This document shows positions 1 through 12,184 of a DNA stretch of 64,000 nt, in pieces. The DNA is taken from assembly GCA_002221725.1 (NCBI GenBank), contig NJFT01000168.1:1-64000 (forward strand), read 5' to 3'. How positions within the stretch are numbered: the first letter of the stretch is position 1; every line of letters starts with the position of its first letter. Position numbers and translations under genes: made by a program. Source of the stretch: Scedosporium boydii (taxonomy: Eukaryota; Ascomycota; Sordariomycetes; Microascales; Microascaceae). The notes beneath the pieces are model-generated. The model ran no database searches and was not told where the DNA came from. It saw only the letters and a list, made by a program, of their open reading frames with translations.

Positions 1-56
1 AACAAAAAAGGCGGAGGACAGGCAGCTTACCCTTGCTTTTTTTCCTGTACAAAAAG

Positions 57-1261
57 GATTTTTATCCTCGAAGGCATCGCCACCGTCGTCATTTCTGTGC
101 CCCTCTACACATTGCTTCCCGATGACCCCTCGACCGCCAAATTCTTGTCTCCGGACGAAAGGCAGTTTTTGGTCCTACGCCTTCGACACGAGCCTGGATC
201 GGCACATTTCCACGCGGAGAATTCCGACAAAATGACATTCCGTCAAGTTTTGGCTGCCCTCAGAGACTGGAGGATTTATATTGCGGTGGTATGTAGTTGG
301 CGCCCCCAATATAGCTATAAATACTAGGCTTGGTAAAGGAAGTACTCGATGACTAACAATGTCGGCAGATTATCTACTGCGGCAACACAGTTGGCGGCTA
401 TGCGTAAAGGCCTTTCCCAAATACCACCCAAGGAAATGAGGAGAACGGTTTTTACTAACTAGTGGACACCGTCTAGTTTTTCGTTCACAATTCCGAGCGT
501 TATTCGCGAGTTGGGATATAGTGCCGCAAACGCCGTATGTACTCTCCTCTCCGATGCGACCTTGGCCCCCCTGTCCCTTCTGAGTTGGGAGGTGAAAAGT
601 GTTGACCGATCACTAGCAACTATTAACTATTCCGATCTACGTCTTGGCGATGATCTGCACAGTCGGCGTGGCCATAGCGTCAGACCGCGCGAAGCAGCGA
701 TACAGCTACATTCTTCTCGGCGCTGTGGTGGCATCCTTAGGCTTCATCGCCTTGATCGCATCCCCGCGTCCAGGCTGGCCAGGCTTGACCTACGGCTTCC
801 TCTTCTTAGCTTCTAGCGGTGTTTATTCCTGCATTATACCTACTATCTGCTGGATTGGTACGTTCAACGCTGTTCACACCAGAAGAAAAAAAAACGAACG
901 CAGATTCATGTCGGCCGAATGCTTACACGCCCTCTTTAATACATGAATAGGCAACAACCTCGCACCCTCTAGCAAGCGGGCCATCGGCATGGCTGCCCTA
1001 ATCGGCGGAGGCAATCTCGGCGGCATCGTCGGCAGCAACATTTTCTTGGAGCAGGAGGCGCCTCAGTACTGGACCGGCTACGGCGTTTGTCTCGCCATCA
1101 GCCTCCTGGCCATCGTGGCCACGCTTATCCTGCGGAGGGCGTACCTGAGGGATAACCTCGCCCGCGAGAAGATGACCGAGGCTGAGATCAGGGCGAAGTA
1201 CACCGACGCTCAGCTTGCCGAGCTGGGCGATCGCAGCCCGTATTTTAGGTATACTCTTTAA
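57..1261 (+). CDS. MFS transporter, allantoate permease (Dal5/ACS) type, 5' end missing
   Basis: C-terminal part of a plasma-membrane anion:cation symporter-type major facilitator. Exons that splice cleanly in frame are 57-288, 369-403, 477-534, 617-857 and 951-1261, with GT-AG borders and a TAA at 1259-1261. The first visible exon encodes an IFILEGIATV segment, the hallmark of the middle of Dal5-like permeases, followed by a cytoplasmic loop (LLPDDPSTAKFL) and the remaining transmembrane helices. The tail ends SPYFRYTL, much like the end of the other MFS gene at 3.6-5.3 kb (SPRFRFSV). The start codon and first helices lie to the left of the window. The family imports carboxylates, ureides, vitamins or small peptides; the substrate cannot be read here. 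Convergent with the next gene. Confidence 0.88.
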
Positions 1262-3584
1262 ATTTCATCCCTGGAAAGGAAAAAGTCAAAAGAGATAGCT
1301 AAAGATTAGATTGGGGACCCGTATGAAACTGTAATCCGGGTCTGCACTCGTGCGCGCGGTATCGGCATGTATGCGATGTCTATGGTATCGTGTTAGCTCG
1401 AACGAACTGATAAAATAGTAATAAAACAACTGATGCTTGATGAGGAGACGGTGGGATTGTGGTGTTGACACACGCAATTTCTCCCATAATTCGCTGGACT
1501 TCTTCTCTCTTCGGTAATTCTACTGTGAGGTCTGAATATCATCATTACCAAAGAGCTTTGACAAAATGAATCCTTGCCTCGATGATGGCGGAAAATTGAT
1601 CGTTGGCACGTCCAACTCAGCGATGCCACCGAAAGGGATGCACAGAGGCGAAAGGCCATCACACAAAGGTCCGAAAATACAACCCCAGTTCCGAGGTTGA
1701 TACGTGCCGAATTCTCCGGTCTGTAATATAATCGAAAGGGTTCATTTTAAACCCATTGGTTACTTCCTCGAAAAGCATGAGTACAAGAAAGTACTGTCCT
1801 TGGGGCGATGAATTCCTGCCGAGTTTAATAGCCCATGGACATGGACCAGCAGCAGTGGCTATGCTTTGCGCTATTCATCCCGGAAACGAGAACGGAATGG
1901 TCAGGTTCACGTCCAAAGAAAGGCGGAATGAATGTCCGGCGGACGGTTCGCATTATTCGTGCCTGTCATTCCACACTCCCAGCAACTACTTCTCTACTTC
2001 ATGCACGAGGTGGCATGAGACTGCCACTCCGCCGTACTCTTCAAGGCCCGACTAAGTCCCCATTGGTCCCTATTGGGTTAATAGGTACGCCGGCCGTACG
2101 CCCTTGGTCAGTGGCAGGCTTAAGCTGGAGAGTGGAGGACTCGCATCGTTGTGTCGCTGATGGGTTCTCCTCTTCCGTCAATGAGTGGGTTTGGAAGAAG
2201 GCAGAGGGCACTCTCGATGATATTCTTGGACGCAGTCGAGCACCAGATCGTCCGAACCATAAGAAAGTTTCAATGCCCCAAGGACCACATAGGTCTCACA
2301 AGGCCCAATCGGGGACCCAAAGACCAGGTGGTGATGTTTGGTCGACTCTGGGGTGCACAACTTGCATCCCTTGGCGCATACGTATGATGCCGGATGCATG
2401 CGGTAGGTTGCAGACCGTAGGGCAAACTAGCATCACCGGCGACTAAAGCAGCAGACTGCACGGACAGAGACAAAATCCCAACCGTTGACACGATTCGTGC
2501 CAGTGCATCTTCATTCTCAGCTGTCTCGACCAACGCCACGATAGTATGACTGCTCTTCGTGGGACTTCGCTTCGATCCGCCACAACTGAAGAAGAGCGCA
2601 CGCAAATCACACTCTTGAATTATACTGTAGACAGCCACTATCACGCATCGTCCGATGGCATGTCAGATTTGAATCTAAAACGAATCAATCGGCTATGAAG
2701 TGCTGAAAGAGCGCAGGCGACAATTATCAAGATTCAAGCCCGCCCAGCTTGGGCATCCAGTGAACCACCCCGCCGCGTTACGATGATGAGACAGGGCTAA
2801 CAGGAACTTTTATCATTTATTTACTTATTCTTTCAAGCGAATGGCTAAATCGGGCGACGTGAGAACTGATCCTGTTGAGTCCGGCGCAGCTGACAGTCCA
2901 AAAATGCGAACGAGGAACATCGCGAAGGGGAGAGAGCACGACCCCGATATCTCCAAGGGCAAATTCATTAAATGCTTAAAGAAATGGTTCGTTCAACATT
3001 TGCATCACAGTCGAGTGTATCTGCAACAGAGTATTTGGCCTAATCAAGGTTTGCATTGCATTTATCGCCCTGTAATGGATATCTGATTAAAAGAATATGT
3101 CCAGTCCCAATTGCCAATGCCGCGACCCAAGCTCCAACGAACAGCCTGAAAATTAGGCTAAGATCTCGTCCTCACAACCGCGCGGGGATGGGATTTTCTA
3201 TCTCGAGAAAGGAAAAAGGAAAAGCATTGAGTAGAGTAAATCGATGAAGGTTGAAAAAAAATAAAAGGAAAAGAGGATATGTTCATTCTATAGTCGACTC
3301 TAGTCTTCTCTAGCGTGCACTGCCCTACCCATGTTATATATACCAGCAGTTTCCGTTAAACAATAGTTCCTGTGATGAATTTGATCATGCCCGATTTCTC
3401 AAGTCATTAATCATCCCCAGCACGTTGCTGCTGCCAGTTGTTTTTTTGGGTTCCGAGAACAACAAAGGTATAAAAGATTAACAAAAGAGAAGAAAAACAA
3501 AGAGACGAAAAAAGACCAGTTAACCGCGCAACGTGTATATAAGACCCACACACACAGAAACGCCCTGAGAGTTTGCTCGCACAC
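1262..3584. other. Intergenic, convergent 3' ends of two MFS genes
   Basis: About 2.3 kb between the stops of two convergent transporter genes. Open frames of 90-200 codons occur on both strands, but none has a recognisable domain, good hydrophobic pattern or splice-consistent extension. I see no gene, RNA or repeat structure beyond presumed 3' UTRs. Confidence 0.6.
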
Positions 3585-5281
3585 TTAGACGGAGAATCGG
3601 AACCTGGGGCTCTCCTCACCCATGGCCTCGATCTCCTCCTCGGTCTTGCCCTCCATGAGGTGGTCGAACTTGCCCTCATCGCGGAGCTTGTTCACGCGCT
3701 TGAAGTGCAGGTGAAGAACGAGGTTGATAGCGAAGGAGACAGCCAACATGCCAATGCAGACGGCGTAGCCGACCGTGAACTCCGGGGCCCACTTGTTGGC
3801 GAAGAGGAAGGGGGAGGCAATGCCGGAAGAGTTACCGAAGGTAAGGTGCATACCGGTGGCGAAGGCGCGCTTGCCGTAGCGGGGGTTGTTGGTGGGGACC
3901 CAGGCGAAGGCGATACCGGGCGAGACGAAGATACCGACAGCGACGAAGAAGGTGCCTGCGTAGGACACAGCGGAACCCTTGTTGGCGAGGAGCATAGCGT
4001 ATCCGACCATGGAGACAATGATGCCGCCCATGATGAACGGGCCACGTTGCTGGATCTTATCACTGTACCAGGCGCAGGTGACGTAAACAATGGCGCCGAC
4101 GAAGTAGACAGGGACAGTCAGGGCCTGGACCTCAGCAGCAGACCAGTGGCCGATACCCTTGATAATGGTGGGGAGGAAGACGACGAAGGAATAAAGCATG
4201 GTGAGCATGGGGAAGAGGGCGATGCAGTTGGCCCAGGTCTTCCAGTCCTTGATACCATCGATGACATCCTGCTTAACCATGTTGTGAAGGTTGTGGGCTT
4301 TGCCGATCTGCTGGTGGTGGATCTTCTTGAGAATCTGCCTATCCTCGGTGTTGAGGCACTTGGCGGTGTCGGGGCTGTTGGGCAGAACAAACGGAATGAT
4401 GAGGCCCGTGAGAATGGTGGGGACACCCTCGATGACGATGATCCATCGCCACGCGCGCCATCCGGCAGCATGGTCCATGAAGCTGATACCATACGCCAGG
4501 AGACCACCAATGAAACCCGCAGCAGCAGCTGTGGCGTAGAAGAAGGAGATACGAAGAGCGAGCGTCTTTCGGCCGTAGAACATGGAAAGGTATAGGACGA
4601 CACCGGGGAAGAAACCGGCCTCAGACAAGCCGAGAAGGAGACGGCAGGCGACGAGTCCACCAAGGTTCTGAGCGAAGGCGCTGAAGGTGGAGACAATGCC
4701 CCAGGCCACGGTCAAACCGGCGAGATAACGAGCGGGTTGCATGCGCTTGATGATCATGTTGGAGGGAGCTTCAAAGAGCTGTTGTTAAAACAGTCAGTCG
4801 ATGCACTAGAAGGGGAGAGAGAGAGGCGGGGGAGGGCAGCATTGGCTTGTCAACAGCAACAAGGCAGTCGGTTCACAGAAACATACACAGTAGGTAACGA
4901 AAAGAAGAGAGACGGCCAACTGGAACTCGTTGCCCTTGAGCTTGAGATCAGTTTCGAGACCGAACAGACGGGCATTTCCGATATTGACTGGAAAAAGACG
5001 GACAAGTCAGCTTGGCTATTCGATAGACGGGACTGCACATCGCAAAATAAACCGCTTCGTTGGGAGAGAAGGCGCATACCTCGATCCATCATGTTCATGA
5101 GATAGACCCACATGATCATGGGGACGATGCGAACGTCGAGCTTCCTGGTGACCCTCCTGACATCGACGGGGTTGAGGATCTCGGAATCAGCGGCATTGGG
5201 GGCGGATTCGATCTCGCCGACGCCGGACGAGGAGTCCCAGGAGGGACCGGTGGCCTTTTTCTCGTTTTCGTGTGTCGACAT
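3585..5281 (-). CDS. MFS transporter, allantoate permease (Dal5/ACS) type
   Basis: Complete three-exon gene: 5281-5080, 4987-4887 and 4778-3585, totalling 498 codons plus stop, a normal length for the anion:cation symporter family. It starts MSTHENEKK with a hydrophilic cytosolic N-terminus. TM1 is followed by the family signature (MDR)VNIGNARLFGLE, then 12 predicted helices, the WRWIIVIEG segment and a charged C-terminus ending SPRFRFSV. The ATG at 5281 is the first in frame and lies about 90 bp below a TATA-like box. Introns are short with GTATGC/GTATGT donors. It probably imports an organic anion, vitamin or ureide across the plasma membrane; the substrate is unknown. A long open frame on the opposite strand (3573-4595) is a shadow of this gene. 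Confidence 0.95.
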
Positions 5282-5365
5282 TGTTGTTGCGATGTCACAA
5301 GTCTTTTTTGTCGTGGTTGGAAGACTGAAAACCGAAGAGATGTTTGGAGGTGGGTTGTCCTGCCT

Positions 5366-5374
5366 CTTTATATA
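5366..5374 (-). promoter_or_regulatory. TATA-like box of the MFS gene
   Basis: Reads TATATAAAG on the minus strand, about 85-93 bp upstream of the ATG at 5281, a position consistent with a fungal core promoter. No experimental support. Confidence 0.4.
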
Positions 5375-8300
5375 AAAAAGAGAGAAACCGAAAGAAGTGA
5401 AACCTTTGGGGGGTGCGGAACTGGACCGGGCAACTGGAGATGAAAGAAGAAAAAGAGAAAGGTCTCGGAACCTTTTCCTTTTGTATCAAATTATTTTTAG
5501 GTGGAGCAAGGAATGGAAGGGTAGGGAAGGGAAGGAAGGACCCAGAGAAGTGCTGATGTGCAGTGCTGCTGGTTGCAAGGGATGATGGAAGGGGGGAAGA
5601 AACAAATTGCAACGGAGGCGGATGGGGCGTTTAAAAAGACCGAGACAGCGTCTGCATCTCGCTCTGTGATCTTGCGGCTATCCTTCGGCTGAGAGCAGAA
5701 AGGATCAACGGATAAAAGCAATGACAAGAGAGATGGGATACATTGGATCGTGAGGAAGAGGCGTGAAGAGAGAGGCTGGGAGGTGTGAGAGGCGTGGAGA
5801 GAGAGAGAGAGAGACGTCGGAATGAAGCCAAATCGGGCCGCACCCCCGTTCCCCCCCGGTGGGTCAGTCACTTAACTCCCACTCCCCGTGTCTTGTCCCT
5901 CTTTTCCCCAGCCGGGGAAACTAGGCTTGGGTCGCAGTACTAGGTTAACGGACTCGCAGGAAAGGATGGGGCGAAATGGAGCAGATGGGGCCAAGATGGG
6001 GCAAAGTGCTATGTTAGAGATTGGGGGGGAGGGGCGCGAGAGATGGCAAGATGTGGACAGGGAACATGGACATGGTCAAGGACATGGATAGACAAGAATG
6101 GACAAGGATGATGGGGGTGGGGATATGGATACGGGACGAAAGGAAGTTTCTTTTTTGGAATTTGGGGATACTCAGATTCAACGAGATTTCTCTCGGGGTG
6201 TGGTGTGTGGTGTGTGGGTGTGTGCGTACGTTGCGTACGTGCAGGAGTGGGAGGCAAAGGAAACCTCATCTTCTCAAAATCTCAAATCTTACCCTTGCGG
6301 GCGGGTTGAGGAACCACGCACGAATGATGCATTTGGCGACCTGCGATGCGCCCAAGCACCAAGCCACGACCACCGGGCATGAGTCGCCAAAGAATGCTCA
6401 AAATGCCAAATGGCAATTGGCTCCGGAGGAGGGAGAAGGAGTGAAGATGGTTCGTGATTATCCACCGCCAATGCTCCGTTCCTCTCGACTTGCATCCGCT
6501 CATGCTGCTGCTGCTGCTGCTCCTGTGTCTTCTTCTCACATCTCACTCTTGCTCCCAGCTGGCTAACAAGAGTTGAACAGTGTAACCACGTCGACTCATA
6601 TCTCACTGATTCGAGATGCGGCCAGGGTGGCGCACGAAATGTCGGGAAAAGGATACGAACAGACGGAGAGCTGTGTAAAAACTATTACAAGCCATGGGCA
6701 GGAACGCAGGGTTGGAAAGGACGAGTCTGGGAGTACTTCGTACGATGGTGGTCACGCCGGCCCCCTGTCAAGTCTACCATGTGTCCGCTGTGGAGCTGCG
6801 CTAAACTACACTTCTCTCTCCGCAGTGGGCAGTTCATGGGAGCATGGGTTTATGGTTAATGAAACGGAACGTACTACTTTGTGCACTAGTTTAGTACGAA
6901 GTAGTAGACTTTGACAAGGGAGAGGGGAAAAGGGAACGGGAATGGCAAATCGAAAGAGAAGAGAAGGGGATACAAGTGGATCTGGGAATGAAGGATGGAG
7001 AACGGGGAAATAGTACGAAGTAGTTGGTCCCAGCTCTGTCGTCGTTCATTCTCCCATTTCCCATTTGTCTGGTCCAAAATATGGAGTGTTTATTTGCCAA
7101 GCTAAAAAAGTAACATTGAGCCAAGCAACGCGAATCATGCATCCTTCATTATTGTGATGTAACCCGCAAGGGCCAAGGTCAGGTCAGGTTGGAAGCCATT
7201 CATCATTCATCCCTATCCCTTGGCGACGCCAAGCCCAACGAAGCCAAGCTTATCCCAAAGAGCCAGGCCGCTTTTGTTTGGTTCATGTTTCCTTTTTCTT
7301 TTTATTTTGTTCCTTCTATTCGGAGGATAATGTCTCTCTGCCAAGGGACGGGTCAAAAAGGCAGGAATGGAAAATAAAAATAAAATAAAATAAAAAAAAT
7401 GTTAAATCAATTCTTCGGTTTATATCCTCCCTCCGAGTTATACCAAATTTTTATTTATGTCTTCCATGGCCTCCCGCTCCGATCATTACGGGATTAAGTC
7501 GACCGCGTAGCACAAGCTCGGGTGGGCGAGCCCCAATTCATCTCGTCTGCGAAATACACTACACTACATCGCCCGTACTCAATACTTTCGCATACACTTT
7601 GCGCTCGGTAATCTGCGAAAAAAGTACGTTCTTTGTATGGTCGCATCCTTCCCCCAGGTCCCTGCAATATGGTGGGTGGCGCCCCGGTTGCTTCCCCTCA
7701 CTGGCCCTCCCTTCTGTCCTTGTTCCCCGGTGTCGCCTCCGAGTGAACCAGATCTCCCCTTTCTCCTCCTCCGGTATTGCATCTCTTATCATACCGCCAC
7801 TCAATACATACATCTACATCAGGGAAAAATCACCCGCCTTTTTTAAGCCTCCACGGCAAGGTAATCTAGATAAATGGAAATGTGGAGGCAGATTCGCCCG
7901 CCCGAAGTGGTGGATACACCGAGATAGACTCAACGGGTAAAGATGGAGAAATGGAGAACTGGAGACTTGCCAATCCCATTCTTCTGGTTTAGCGCATTCG
8001 CATTTAACTTGTACGAAGTAATTATTTCGTCGCATACCATCTGCAAATAAGACCAATATTACTCGGTCACGCAAGATTAGCTCACGGGCGGCCGCGTCCA
8101 TTTCTCAGGTGGAGAGGAGACGGCGAGAGGGGAAAAGATTTTGCGCTGATCTTCTCCTTTCCGAGCGCAAAGACACCATGTATTTTCGTACTATTGCATC
8201 GTTACTTCGTAAACGACGAACTAGTGAGGGAGCACAAAGAACAAAATTGTAATTCCTGATGGTGGTGGAGTGCACCGAATGAAAGGATACACCGAAGGGA

Positions 8301-9654
8301 GTCGAAAAAAAAGAACAAGAAGAAAAAGAAGAAGAAAAGAACTGAAACAGCGGCCACGTTGGCCCGCCTTGCCTCACCCAAAACCCATTCCTACTCTGTA
8401 GCGTACATACCCCCGTATGGCCCCCTCATCTTGGCGTTGCGAGTGCGAAAGTACAGGTGCATAGGATTACAGGTACAAGAGGTACTTTTGTTGCCGTTTA
8501 GAACAGAAAAATAAGGCCAGATCCAGCATTCCACACACCCAATGAGAAGGTCATGCGGGCGCAAGATGGGCAATTTGGATCTGATCTCACAAAAAGGTTG
8601 CAAGTGGCGAGCGGTGTACCATTCCTGCTTCTCCTCGCAGGAAAGTGACTTGGCTTCGGAGAAATGCGACAGTGGACTGGGCTGCGCGTACCGTTATGGG
8701 CTGGTGCAGCGCACGAAGGAGGGTAGGAGGGAAGTCAGAGGCAGGGCCACGAACGGTTAGTAGCTGAACTTGGCCATGTGGCATTTCGCCGAATAAGCCC
8801 ATCTCCAGCGGTCCAACTTAAGATTGCTGCATTCTTCGAGATTGGGGAGGTCCTGATTGGCCTGCGTCTGGTTCGATCTGCGTCCCCATGGGCCATAGTC
8901 AATTTGTACAGAAGTTACGAAGTTACCTGTGTACTTCGTATGGAAAAGGAGCCAGACAAGGAAGAGACCAACTCTAAAATGAAACGACCTCGCAGTGATT
9001 GGTCGGACAAGAGGCGATCATACAATTGGGCTTGGCCACTAACTGTACACTAAAAAGCTGACAGGCCCCCGGATAAGACCAGGCACCTGGGTAGCATTGA
9101 AATACTCTGGGGGAGGAGAAAAAAGAGGAGAGGCGGAGAGAAACTACGGGAGGAGGGGAAATGGGGAAATGGGGAGGCGAATACAAAATAGGAATAAAAA
9201 TGGAGAATAAAATGGAGCATAAAATGGGGCATAACAAGGGGCAACATGGGGCAATGCGACATACTTGTCCATACAAAGTGAGCAACTTGGTTAATTAATT
9301 TGTTTAAACGTAACCGACGCGGTCCAGAGCCTTGGTATCGTTCAAGGGACATAAAATTATATAATTTGCAAGTCAAAATCGCGATATAATCGAGTCGCGA
9401 TGAAATATAGCCCTTAGGTGTTGAAGTCCATGCACCAAAACTCACACATCCTGGCGTCATCGCCAGGTCCGAGTCCGAGACTAAGACCGCTTCTCGCGCA
9501 CACCCGGATTTCTAGAAGACCAAGAACCGCTTCTGCCAGCTTCGAAGCCACATGGCTCGGAGGAGCATCCCCTGCTTGGGATGCCTGGGCAAGCCGGGTG
9601 GCTGCATCCGCCAAGCAACAGCACGAGTCTTGGACAGACACTCACTCACACTCA

Positions 9655-9658
<4 letters not shown>

Positions 9659-9694
<36 letters not shown>
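9659..9694. repeat. (CA)18 microsatellite
   Basis: Thirty-six bases of perfect CA dinucleotide, preceded by a related degenerate CACTCACACTCACATT stretch. Confidence 0.95.
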
Positions 9695-9699
<5 letters not shown>

Positions 9700-10104
9700 T
9701 CAGAACGCACCCCCCGCCCCTTGTCATTGTTGCCCATCCCACACACAGCCTTCCATTTTGCTTTCTCTTTCTTCTATCCTCCCCCCTTATTTGTTCTAGT
9801 GTCTGCTTGGCACTGCGGCATTGTGCCATTCTCTTCAAATCGATTGGGCATCCGCCCCCCTCGTCGAATCCGTAGAACCGACGCCGGTCAAAGGGAGCAC
9901 GTGGGCGTTGTAAGGATGGCGGCAGGACACTTATCTTTTTTTGGTTTTCCCTGGGAAAATGTTCGCCCGGATGCCAGCAGGGCCCTGTCGGTAGATGCCC
10001 GCGTGGCCTCTCCGGTCTTGGGTCTTGGGAAGCTTCTCCCGAGTTTATAGCGTATACTACACTAGTGCAGGACTCGGCCATGCGCCCGTGGGCTTTGACG
10101 TTGA

Positions 10105-10108
<4 letters not shown>

Positions 10109-10135
<27 letters not shown>
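10109..10135. repeat. Poly(T) tract, T27
   Basis: Uninterrupted run of 27 T in intergenic DNA, followed by CCCC. Length may be affected by sequencing slippage. Confidence 0.9.
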
Positions 10136-12165
10136 CCCCTTGGCACTTCGGAACACGGACGTTCTGCGATGCGAAAGAAGAAGGAGAAGAATGTGAAAAA
10201 GAAATTGAGGGAAATATGCAGTGTGATGCCATGCTAGAAGCCGCACACCATAGCCGTCGAATCTCCCACCGACATCTTGGTGTCGCAACCCTAACCGAGT
10301 CACGATTCACGAGTCACGACTGCCCCCCCTTCCTGTCAGCAACCAACAATATTATTGCCGTGAATAGAAGAGGATTTCTCCACTACAACTAAACTACCCA
10401 GGTTACCCAGGTAAACTCCAAGACTCTGACAGACCCCATCTGTTTGCATCGGCCCACCGGACGCGTCAAAAGAAAAAGCTCTCTCAAATGAAAACGCTCG
10501 TCAGTTGCCAAGACCGGGGTCGAGTGGGGTGCGCGAGAGAGAAAAGGACTGGGGTTAGATTAGAAAAAACCCGCTCTCCAGAGCCGAGACTCCAAGTCCA
10601 AATCCACTAGCGTCCAACCATCTCTCGTTGCCCCGTACGAGTCCCCATTCAAATCGTGGAGTCGTCGTGGAGCTACACTACTTATCGCGGAGGCAAATCG
10701 TGGAGCCGCCGTGGAGCCGTGGAGACTTGGACCACAAAAAAAATCATGGAGAAAATCTGGAGAGAAAATCCGGGGTAAAAAGAAATGGTTTAACGATTTT
10801 AATTACTACTAAAACCAGACAATGATCAACGCGATTCGGTCATTCCCCCCGCAAAATCTGCGAATGAACCAACAGATTTCCCTTTTCCACCTTCCGCACC
10901 CCAATTAAACTATTTTAGTGGATCTTAGTGGAGGCCGTTTCGGACATGTCCAGCTTAAAATGACCACTAAAATGGCCTGACACATTTGCCTATCTCGTAC
11001 AAGGATGCCTGAGCTTCAGCCACATGGAGGGAAGCCATTTGATCTAAGATGCTCCCTCTTGTGCAGAAATCTCGCCATCTGCGGTCGTATCGAGTTCTAG
11101 AAATCCGCTAGTGTCGCGGAATGCTCACAAGGACTGTCCGCTCGCCTGCAAGCTACGACTAATTCGTCGACGCCACAAACCCGTAGGATTCCAACCCTGG
11201 CGAACCCAAAAGGACGGAGTTGACGAAAGGAAACCACATGAGGTAAATGTAATACTTGCTCCGATATACCCAGCAAGGTGAAGGCATCTCGTAATAGCAT
11301 CACAAGAAAACGTGGGAACCGGCAGGCGCTTTGACCGGGGGGTATCGTTAAAAAAAACTTATCACCAAGGCCAAGGTTCCGTTCGCGAAAAGCTTCTCGT
11401 AATGGCATCGAAGCGAGCGAAGGATGCGGTGTAAACGATATGCCGGCGCAACTGCACTCATGCATTGGGCTTGATTCTGAAGAATAGCTCAGATGCAATG
11501 CCGGGTTATCAATGTTGGCAGGCCACGAGGCCCAAGGAAGCCCACGAGAGAGCCACGAGGGAGCCACGAGGCAAGAACAAACACTAATTCGACGACATGC
11601 TTGAGCTAGATCTACCTCGGTTAGACAACGTCCTATACTGCACGCAGTCTCACCCACCTACTTCTGCTTGGATCAGTTCATGTATCTCGTTCGATATCGC
11701 ACTTGCCGCTCATATCACAGCCAACTTGTCTATCGGAAACTCAAGACGTCCCCCGCATGTAGGCCTAAGATCAAGGTCGGACAAGCCTGACCTAGATAGA
11801 AGCAAAATTGAGGTCAGCGCAACAAGAATCCGACTCGCACGCTCTATAATCGCCCTAGCTCTATGTCCAGAGGCCATGATAATCTAGACTCGGTGTCGGA
11901 TACGTCTCTTCTCCGCCCCCAGAAAACCCCATAGTGGAGAAATCTGGGCTCAGGTCCAAGGTTGCAACCAGATACGTTTTACCCCGCTTCTCGCGAAAAA
12001 AAGGACGAGGGCGAAAAGCGCAGTATCTTCGGCGGTGGATACCACAGAGCGAGATCCCAAGATCTCTGCACCCTCTTGGCCGAGCCAAATGGCAGAGTCG
12101 TCCCAGAAGATACCAAAAAATGTGTGACATCCTGTCGAGATACTCCACCTCGTTTCTGGGAAGAA

Positions 12166-12184
12166 CCCCCCCCCCCCCCCCCCC
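12166..12184. repeat. Poly(C) tract, C19
   Basis: Uninterrupted run of 19 C in intergenic DNA. Long C homopolymers are uncommon and also prone to sequencing error. Confidence 0.9.

Noticed and set aside
1835..2446. 203-codon plus-strand open frame
   Set aside because: No recognisable family features; overlaps other equally long frames in convergent intergenic DNA.
3573..4595. 340-codon plus-strand open frame
   Set aside because: Lies opposite the MFS transporter, has no hydrophobic or domain signal, and arises from codon bias of the true gene.
9512..10303. 263-codon minus-strand open frame
   Set aside because: Passes through the (CA)18 and T27 tracts, giving CV and K runs; a low-complexity artefact.
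11097..11657. 186-codon minus-strand open frame in the gene-poor tract
   Set aside because: No domain, signal peptide, splice-consistent extension or compositional support.
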